From positions 3,874,001 through 3,938,000 of the forward strand of contig JAWQUS010000009.1 in assembly GCA_036365455.1 (NCBI GenBank): 64,000 nt of DNA, read 5' to 3'. The translations under genes were made by a program, and so were the position numbers. The number at the start of each line of letters is the position of its first letter. The stretch's first letter is position 1. Under the pieces are notes generated by a model. It did not search any database and was not told where the DNA came from. It worked only from the letters and a program-made list of their open reading frames with translations. This stretch comes from Macrosoma leucophasiata (Eukaryota > Arthropoda > Insecta > Lepidoptera > Hedylidae). Positions 57,262 to 64,000 of this stretch are shown piece by piece.

Positions 57262-60051
57262 TCATGAACTCGTGTGTGCCCGGTGAGTGTCGGGGAAGTG
57301 TTCTGATAGTTCTATAAATTTATGGTGTGGGAACGGGTATTTATAGCGCGCGAGGGATAGGCAGTACTCCGTGAGGTGTCTATTTTTGCACGTATTCCGA
57401 AGTGCCGGGTTTCCTTTTCCCTTATTGATACGCAAAAGCGTTCTGTAGAATACAGCGGACGCGTTATGTATATATTTATGTATTGGCAGAATGCCGTGTC
57501 TAGCATGAAGACGTTTTAAATTTGTTCGCGGGTGAGTCCGGTATATGATGCGTAATGCTTTATTTTGTATTGTTTGAAGGTTTTTTATATGTGTATGAGC
57601 GGCGTTGTTCCATACCGGACACGCGTAAGTTATGATAGGGCGTATGTATGACTGGTATAGTATACGTTTGTTATGAGTGGATAAAAGGGAATTTTTATTA
57701 AATATTAGCCGTAAGGCACTCATGCCGGTGAGTGCTTTAGACTTTGTTGCATTAATGTGGGGCCTCCATTTTAGTTTGTGATCGAGTGTTAGACCCAGGT
57801 ATTTAACTTGGTTCTTCCACTCGATCGTCTGTCCGTTAATGTTTAGTCTCGGGAGTGAGCTACTTGTTATATGACGTTTAGTGAAATAAATAGCTTCGGT
57901 TTTATTTTCATTTACTTTGAGTTTCCACTTATTAAAATAATTGGTAGTGGTAAGGAGGGCTTTGTTTAGTTTGTTTTTGATCGAGTTATGTTTTGACCCC
58001 GAAGCTAGGTAGGCAGTGTCGTCAGCATATAGGGTCAGGACAGTGCCAGGGGTTTTTGGGATGTCATTTATAAAGACTGCAAATAATTTAGGTGCTAGTA
58101 TGGAGCCCTGGGGCACGCCCGCCACCACGGGGTGGGGGGGTGATAGAGCATTTTTAACTTTAACTTTAATAATTCTGTTAGTGAGGAATGATTTAATCAG
58201 CTGGCAGTATTCATAGGGAGTTTCTGCCAGTATCAGTTTGTGTATTAAGCCTTCGTGCCATACGGTGTCGAAGGCTTTTTCCAGGTCTAGTAGTACCATA
58301 CCAGTGTCGTAGTTTCTGTTGGCGGAGAGTTGTACGTGCTCCACGACCCTTGCCAGTTGGTGTGTAGTTGCGTGTGACCTTCGGAAACCAAATTGTTCGT
58401 CAGGTAGACAATTTTCGATGTGTGAGTGAATTCTGTTTTGAATTAGATTTTCCAGAATTTTACTCATAGTACATAAAAGACTAATTGGCCTGTAACTGGC
58501 CGGCAATGTGGGGTCTTTGCCTGGTTTATGAATCGGAAATATAACGGCTATTTTCCAAGTTGTGGGGAAGTACATTAATCTAAAGCAAGCTGTATAGATA
58601 TTAGCTAGGTAGTCAATAGCCTTGGATGGTAAGTGTTTTAGAAGTATATTTTGGATGTCATCGTGGCCTGGGGCCTTGCGTGGTTTAATATATCTAAGTA
58701 TACATCTAATCTCGCGTGAATAAACTGGCAGGGGGGCGGGGGGCCCGTGAGTGTTATTTAGCTGGCTAGTCGATTCTAGCACTGTTGTTTCTATGTCAGG
58801 GTCGCGGTACCCAGTGGTCAAGCGATGTTGACTTTCGTAATTTGTACCTAGCGCTTCTGCTTTCTCAGCATCCGTTAGGGCCGGCCCGTTTGGAGTGTTG
58901 AAGCATGGCAGAGGTGTGTAAGTTGTTTTTAAGCGGCGCGAAAATTGCCAGAGTGAATTGTCTTTAGTATTTAGTTTTTCAACTTTATTATTCCACTCGT
59001 TGCTGGCAAGTGCTTTGATTTTAAAGTTAATTTGATTTTGGAGTGAATTAATCACATAATTAAATCGTGTGGTGTGTAGCCTTTGCCTTTGATGACGAAT
59101 TTGGTTTTTTAATTTTATTAGTCGCGAGATGTGCGCAGGCAGTTTTTGTGTGGGTTTTTGTTTTAGTGTAGGGACGGAGTTAGACCTAGCCGAAGTGATG
59201 CAGTCTGTCAGTGTGTCTATTGCGCTGTCTATTTGCGCAGTCTGATTTAATGTTAGTGAACCGGGGGATGGGAGGGTGTAATTTATTTGTACTTTAAACT
59301 GATCCCAATCGGCCTCTCCGTATTTAAAAATGGGGCGGGAGGGGCGTGTTATGGGGGAATTTAGTTCAAATATTATGGGACAGTGATCGGATAGAATATC
59401 TAGGGTCGTGGGGTCCGTTATGTCAGTGATGTTTTTAGCTAAAGTGAGCTGTAGTTTGGCGGCAGAGTGCCGGGGGTTGGCGGGATAGTGGGTCGGCTTG
59501 TCAGGAATGAGCAAGTCAAAGTCGTGACCCGTAAGATAGTTAAAGAGTCGCCTGCCATTGTGATTAGCCCCCGGGCTATCCCAATGATTATGGCGGGCGT
59601 TGAAATCGCCGGAGCATATGACTTTAGTATCTAGGGAGAGAGCTTTCCCTATTGCAGTAGTTATTCTATTGTCTTGTTTGGGACAATAGAAACTTACTAA
59701 AGTGATTTCAGGTTGTCTGTATTGAGATTCTAACTTAATAGCGATCATCTCACAAACCTCATGATCCACCGGCGGTAGGAGGTAGTGTGGGATGTCGTTT
59801 TTAATAAGGATGGCTACTCCGCCTGAGGCTTGGGTCGTAGTGACCCTGTCTCTTCGGTAGCATGAGTAGCCCGGAAATGAGATGCGTTCGTTACTTTTAA
59901 GATGAGTTTCTTGAATGAGAGCAATGTCTATGTGGTGTGTACCTAGCAAGTGTGTGAGTTCACGTTTCTTACAACGAATACCGTTAATGTTAAGTGACGC
60001 GACCCTTTTCCTGCGGGGCGCGTCGCTTGGGGATGTCGATGCGTCCTCTTC
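57262..60051 (-). CDS. Element 5 ORF2: endonuclease and reverse transcriptase, entered by a +1 step at the ORF1 stop
   Basis: 929 residues if read from GAA at 60051, the last two bases of the ORF1 UGA plus the next base. There is no AUG before, or close after, the catalytic LNING motif; the residue aligned with the first Met of element 2 is Leu (TTG, 59949). Endonuclease QETH, SGDFNARH, LSDHCP; reverse transcriptase YRPISLL, EQFGFR, DLEKAFD, AGVPQGS, LYADD, KYLGL, all intact. The 34 codons before the TTG match element 2 in number. Confidence 0.88.
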   Translation of the reverse strand, partial: EEDASTSPSDAPRRKRVASLNINGIRCKKRELTHLLGTHHIDIALIQETHLKSNERISFPGYSCYRRDRVTTTQASGGVAILIKNDIPHYLLPPVDHEVCEMIAIKLESQYRQPEITLVSFYCPKQDNRITTAIGKALSLDTKVICSGDFNARHNHWDSPGANHNGRRLFNYLTGHDFDLLIPDKPTHYPANPRHSAAKLQLTLAKNITDITDPTTLDILSDHCPIIFELNSPITRPSRPIFKYGEADWDQFKVQINYTLPSPGSLTLNQTAQIDSAIDTLTDCITSARSNSVPTLKQKPTQKLPAHISRLIKLKNQIRHQRQRLHTTRFNYVINSLQNQINFKIKALASNEWNNKVEKLNTKDNSLWQFSRRLKTTYTPLPCFNTPNGPALTDAEKAEALGTNYESQHRLTTGYRDPDIETTVLESTSQLNNTHGPPAPLPVYSREIRCILRYIKPRKAPGHDDIQNILLKHLPSKAIDYLANIYTACFRLMYFPTTWKIAVIFPIHKPGKDPTLPASYRPISLLCTMSKILENLIQNRIHSHIENCLPDEQFGFRRSHATTHQLARVVEHVQLSANRNYDTGMVLLDLEKAFDTVWHEGLIHKLILAETPYEYCQLIKSFLTNRIIKVKVKNALSPPHPVVAGVPQGSILAPKLFAVFINDIPKTPGTVLTLYADDTAYLASGSKHNSIKNKLNKALLTTTNYFNKWKLKVNENKTEAIYFTKRHITSSSLPRLNINGQTIEWKNQVKYLGLTLDHKLKWRPHINATKSKALTGMSALRLIFNKNSLLSTHNKRILYQSYIRPIITYACPVWNNAAHTHIKNLQTIQNKALRIIYRTHPRTNLKRLHARHGILPIHKYIHNASAVFYRTLLRINKGKGNPALRNTCKNRHLTEYCLSLARYKYPFPHHKFIELSEHFPDTHRAHTSS

Positions 60052-61423
60052 AAGCTCTGCTGGTGAATTGGAGCACGACGAACAGCTGTTCCTCGAGCGT
60101 CATTGATTTTTTCAGCAGGGGCCGGATCTGACCTGCGAGTTTAATAACATATAGTGTTTCTTCAATGGACAGTTGTTCGTCCGTCGAAGGCACTGTGGTC
60201 TGAGTGGGTATTGGGCCCATGCGGGGAGGGGGACCAAAAGTTTGGGGGATGGGGCCTGTAGGCTTAAGGCCTGGGAAGTGTGATGGATTTAGGTTGAATT
60301 GTTTGCCTTGAGTGGGCGGGGGATGCGGCCGAAGGCCCTGTGGCTGAGGGCCTGAGTACGTCTGGGTAGTGCCAGCGACGTTTGCCCAGCCGCGGCCGTT
60401 CGTCATGTTCGAAACGAATTGACGAGGCTTGGCTGGGATGTGTTTGGGTGTGGGGCGTTGGAGGCGCTCACGGCGCTCCCTCACCGCCGCCAGATAAGTC
60501 TGGCGTTGTGGACACTGCCTGTAGGAGGCAGCGTGGGGTCCGCCGCAGTTACAGCAGCAGACCTGCTCGTCTGCACTCTTGGTGCAGTCCGCAGTCAGAT
60601 GTGAGCCAGTGCACTTGACGCACCTCACCGGCCGGCGGCAGTTGCGCTCGGCGTGGCCAAAGGTTTGGCATCTGGAACACATAGTTCCGAATTTGTTATT
60701 ATATTTGTATTTGTATATCCGGACCGTTTGGTCCAGGACATACTTGATTTTTCTGAATGCTCCGATGTCCGCGGTCCTGGGGAGCGTGATTTGGAAGCGC
60801 GGTACTGCGACTTCCTCGTCTCCCTTGAAGAGGGAGACTTTGAGGGGTTCGAACCCCTTCTCGGTGAGGGCTTGGGCAAGCTCCTCACACGAGGTGTAAT
60901 ACAGCCCACTCAGTACCGATACATGTGGGCGGTCTGTCCTGTCGGTGAATGTGTGGAATTTGAGAAGGGGGATGGCCTGAAGGGCCGCAAAAGCCTTGTC
61001 CTTGTCAGCCTTGGTCTGCAAGGACAGCTGGGCAGCCGCGGGCTGCATTTTAAAGTTGAAGTTCTTTAGGCCGGCATCAATTAGTAGCGCTCGGCATTTA
61101 GGATAATCAAAAGACACGTCTCTGGTAATAATAATAGGTGTAGGCTTTGCCTTGGAGGGCGCAGCCGGTACCTGGGCTCCCGGTGTTTCCTCTACCGGGA
61201 GTTTCTCGTAAAAGTTGGCCAGCTTGATGGGCCTGGGGCCTTGCGGTGGGCGCGGCTGGGCAGCGCGGCGGCGGGATACGGTGATCCACTCTGGGAGGCC
61301 GGCTCTCACCGGCGGCGATCCCTGCTCGTTCAGCGGCGGGGAAAGAGGACTCTCCATGTCCTCGTCGGCAACGCGCACCTTGGTCGTTGTGACGTTGGGC
61401 GGGCTCTCGCAGCCCCTCTTCAT
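60050..61423 (-). CDS. Element 5 ORF1: Gag-like protein with three zinc knuckles
   Basis: 457 residues from the ATG at 61423 (MKRGCESP); a longer frame would need a GTG start. Knuckles CSRCQTFGHAERNC, CVKCTGSHLTADC and CCNCGGPHAASYRQC. Ends QFTSRA then UGA, followed by GAAGAGGAC in the ORF2 frame exactly as in element 2. Confidence 0.92.
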   Translation of the reverse strand: MKRGCESPPNVTTTKVRVADEDMESPLSPPLNEQGSPPVRAGLPEWITVSRRRAAQPRPPQGPRPIKLANFYEKLPVEETPGAQVPAAPSKAKPTPIIITRDVSFDYPKCRALLIDAGLKNFNFKMQPAAAQLSLQTKADKDKAFAALQAIPLLKFHTFTDRTDRPHVSVLSGLYYTSCEELAQALTEKGFEPLKVSLFKGDEEVAVPRFQITLPRTADIGAFRKIKYVLDQTVRIYKYKYNNKFGTMCSRCQTFGHAERNCRRPVRCVKCTGSHLTADCTKSADEQVCCCNCGGPHAASYRQCPQRQTYLAAVRERRERLQRPTPKHIPAKPRQFVSNMTNGRGWANVAGTTQTYSGPQPQGLRPHPPPTQGKQFNLNPSHFPGLKPTGPIPQTFGPPPRMGPIPTQTTVPSTDEQLSIEETLYVIKLAGQIRPLLKKSMTLEEQLFVVLQFTSRA

Positions 61424-61489
61424 TCTGCGAAAACACACAGAGCACTATTGAGTTATTTTTATTCTATGTGAAACACTCCTGAAATTTAT

Positions 61490-61508
61490 CGCGCCAATAG
61501 TTGGCGCG
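61490..61508 (-). promoter_or_regulatory. 5' UTR hairpin A, element 5
   Basis: CGCGCCAA/TTGGCGCG 8-bp stem, TAG loop. Confidence 0.6.
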
Positions 61509-61525
61509 CGCCTTTGAGGCGAAAG

Positions 61526-61543
61526 AACCGTTAAGTAACGGTT
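61526..61543 (-). promoter_or_regulatory. 5' UTR hairpin B, element 5
   Basis: AACCGTTA/TAACGGTT 8-bp stem, AG loop (or 7 bp with a 4-nt loop). Confidence 0.6.
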
Positions 61544-61652
61544 ATTTGCGATGGGTAAAAGCGCGCGAAAACTTGTGAGTGCGTATATCTATACAAGGTA
61601 GTGGCCGAGTGAAACACGTCCGCTCGGTCACAACGCTCGAATAGCTCGAAAC

Positions 61653-61665
61653 TGTGTGAGCCTGA
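61653..61665. repeat. Target-site duplication of element 5, right copy (13 bp)
   Basis: Same as 56598-56610, followed by the H4 core promoter. Confidence 0.9.
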
Positions 61666-61679
61666 GAAGGCACGGTGGC

Positions 61680-61687
61680 CTTTTATT
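61680..61687 (-). promoter_or_regulatory. H4 TATA-like box, unit VI (now upstream of element 5)
   Basis: AATAAAAG, 14 bp from the nick and 35 bp (first base) from the element 5' end. Confidence 0.7.
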
Positions 61688-62201
61688 TGCTCAACGTGGA
61701 CGAATGAAGGGAGCGGTGCGGAGGAGAGGAGAGGAGGCGAGGCGCGGTGTTGTGTGGTGCGACACGGTTAGGGGGAGGGGATGGGGGGGGGGATACTTTT
61801 AGAAAGATAGATAGATTCTAGTGCATTAGATTCAACGTAAATAATAATTCCAAATAGGTATAGTGTATTTACCATTTTTACCATTTACCATCTACAAGTT
61901 AGTTAGATAACTGTATGTGTAGCTATTGAGTATGTAATATAACGTTAACTTTACACATAACGACGTTATATACATACCCATACATAACGAAACTGGCTGG
62001 CTGATATATATATATATATATTATTTATTTATTTATTTATTTACTTACTTACTTACTTACTTTTTTTTTTATATAATTAATTAGTACTTATACTAACTTA
62101 TGTATTGCTTCGTTTCTACACATATAACCTATATTTTTTTTTTTTTTTTTTGCAACGTCCGAACGCGCAGAAACTTTTGTATTGTGTCACGAATTATTTG
62201 C

Positions 62202-62217
62202 GGCCCTGAAAAGGGCC
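62202..62217 (-). terminator. Histone mRNA 3' stem-loop, H3 unit VI
   Basis: 47 nt past the H3 stop. Confidence 0.93.
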
Positions 62218-62264
62218 TTTTTTTTTTGTTTAGGTAGAGGTAGGTAATATTACCATGTACTTTT

Positions 62265-62711
<447 letters not shown>

Positions 62712-62792
62712 TTAATTAAGGAACAACGAGCCGAGTTGTTTACTAACGCGTCCGTCCAACGTACCTACGGTCGAATCTCTGAACGCTTCGCG

Positions 62793-64000
62793 TTTTTTTT
62801 TTTTTTTTTTTTTTTTTTTTTCGAATGGACAGTGTTACTGTTGGCAAAGTGCCTCTACAGTGTAACCGGACAAAAGAGGCGCATAGCTCCTATGGGAGCT
62901 CGGCCTGGATTAACGTAGTTGGCACTTCAGCGCGAGTGCCTTGCGGCCGCACTGTAGTGCCCACTGCGTGGGGAGAAGGTGGCGACGAGCCTAAGGGCAC
63001 CTCCGAACGAGGTACGGGCCTCGGCTTAGGGCGTCTGCCAGGGGGGGTTAAAACTCGGCTCGGACTTGACCCGCGCACGGCAGAACGTGCGCTGGTCGTG
63101 AGAAATAAGGGTCCTCGTCGGCGCCGGCGCGGACGGTGTATCGATGTGGTGTGTGACTGTGTGTTCAGTGTGCGGGAGTCCTCTTCTGACAGAGGGGGGT
63201 TATTGACGGTAAAATCGTCATCGGGGTCGCCAAGTACATGGCGAGGCCTTCTAGTGACCTTCCTCCGGGAAGTTGAGGGGATATTTTTAGGAATGTAGTC
63301 GCACGCTTGTACGACTAGTGGGTTCGGGTGGTGCGGTGCTTTGTCAAAGTAGCGTCGCGACGCGCACTTAAAGTAGTGAGATATCGTTGGTAACTCGAGG
63401 TCTTTATGAAGATCTATATTGCGAACGTATCGGGGCGCGCCCGTTGCGATTCGCATGAATCGGTTTTGAATCCTCTGTAGTTTATCGATATTCGTTTTAC
63501 TAGTGTGCGCGAAAGCGACGCTAGCATAGGACATTATAGGACGTATACAAGCTTTGTAAATTGTCACTTTATGACGAAGTGCCATTTTACTAGCTTTTCC
63601 TATAAGTGGATAGAGGCGACCTAGTACGAAGGCCGCACGGTTTCGGACCACTTTTATGTGCTCCGCGAAAGTCATGGTGGAGTTAAATGTGACACCTAGG
63701 TATTTGACAGTTTTTTGCCATGGTATTGGCTTGTCATACATAGTAATTTCCCTTGGTCTAAGGGACGGGATGGGATGGGACTCAGTTGCGCCGCGGTAGA
63801 ACACCACGGCTGCACTTTTAAGAGGATTGACGTCTATGCGCCATAGGCGAAACCATTTTCCAAGCTTCCTGGCGGCTTTTTGGAGACGTTCAGTGGCACG
63901 ATCTAAATTCCTGCCGGTCGTATATAGAGCGGTATCATCCGCGAAAAGCGCTAATTCTACCTTACGTGGGCGAGGTACATCACTAGTAAATAGTGAGTAC
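62793..64000 (-). mobile_element. Element 6: second copy of element 1 in the H3 promoter (cut by window edge)
   Basis: Matches element 1 positions 3412-4590 base for base by eye, but has a 29-nt poly(A) (complement of 62793-62821) against 36 in element 1. Only the 3' 1.2 kb is visible, so its 5' end and right duplication cannot be judged. Confidence 0.93.
62890..64000 (-). CDS. Element 6 ORF2, C-terminal part (cut by window edge)
   Basis: About 370 codons, open to the window end, corresponding to element 1 ORF2 from just past the catalytic FADD motif to the stop, including KYLGVT and the Arg/Pro-rich C-terminus. Confidence 0.92.
   Translation of the reverse strand, partial: YSLFTSDVPRPRKVELALFADDTALYTTGRNLDRATERLQKAARKLGKWFRLWRIDVNPLKSAAVVFYRGATESHPIPSLRPREITMYDKPIPWQKTVKYLGVTFNSTMTFAEHIKVVRNRAAFVLGRLYPLIGKASKMALRHKVTIYKACIRPIMSYASVAFAHTSKTNIDKLQRIQNRFMRIATGAPRYVRNIDLHKDLELPTISHYFKCASRRYFDKAPHHPNPLVVQACDYIPKNIPSTSRRKVTRRPRHVLGDPDDDFTVNNPPLSEEDSRTLNTQSHTTSIHRPRRRRRGPLFLTTSARSAVRGSSPSRVLTPPGRRPKPRPVPRSEVPLGSSPPSPHAVGTTVRPQGTRAEVPTTLIQAELP

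Larger units (their letters stand above)
56611..61652 (-). mobile_element. Element 5: full-length Jockey-type non-LTR retrotransposon in the H4 promoter
   Basis: 5042 bp, sense strand minus. Close relative of element 2 in both ORFs, UTR hairpins and 3' UTR, but clearly diverged, so not a recent copy of the same insertion. The sense 3' end is T11 (A11 on +, 56611-56621) preceded by A6. The nick lies 14 bp past the H4 TATA-like octamer. Both ORFs are open. Confidence 0.94.

Overview
The window is a eukaryotic, almost certainly insect and probably lepidopteran, replication-dependent histone array. It holds six tandem units (the first and last are cut by the window edges), each with H1, H4, H3, H2B and H2A in that order along the + axis. 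All five genes are on the minus strand. The H1 protein, the H2B and H4 N-termini and the associated Jockey-type non-LTR retrotransposons all point to an insect; the lepidopteran assignment rests on remembered similarity of H1 and H2B and was not searched. Once insertions are removed, the unit is exactly 7278 bp in every copy I could measure, including its many microsatellites.

Layout. Unit I (1-12172): partial H1, H4, H3 with element 1 in its promoter, H2B, H2A. Unit II (12173-24525): H1, H4, H3, H2B with element 2 in its promoter, H2A. Unit III (24526-31803): uninterrupted. Unit IV (31804-46591): H1 with element 3 in its 5' region, H4, H3 with the truncated element 4 in its promoter, H2B, H2A. 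Unit V (46592-53869): uninterrupted. Unit VI (53870-64000): H1, H4 with element 5 in its promoter, H3 with a second copy of element 1 (element 6) running off the window. Every histone gene carries the metazoan 3' processing hairpin (core TTTTCAG), and H2A, H2B, H3 and H4 have TATA-like boxes.

The striking feature is the set of six non-LTR retrotransposons. They fall into three Jockey-type groups: the H3 group (1, 4, 6), the H2B/H4 group (2, 5) and the H1 element (3). All lie in histone 5' regions and all point the same way as the histone genes. Target-site duplications define the nick sites. At H3, H4 and H2B the first-strand nick falls 14 bp past the TATA octamer (22 bp from its first base), although the DNA at the three nicks differs and two element groups are involved. 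This places each element's 5' end under the histone promoter and separates the histone coding region from it. It suggests targeting by promoter architecture (TBP, pre-initiation complex or melted promoter) rather than by sequence alone. H2A has the same promoter geometry but no insertion here, which gives a prediction that can be tested.

Other unusual features: elements 2 and 5 end in oligo(T), not oligo(A), on the sense strand. Their ORF2 has no AUG before the catalytic Asn and joins ORF1 by a +1 step exactly at the ORF1 UGA in both elements. Element 1 carries a 137-bp target duplication that includes the H3 start codon, so an H3-derived short reading frame precedes the element. Element 3 ends without poly(A) and has a TQH triplet in place of the endonuclease SDH motif.
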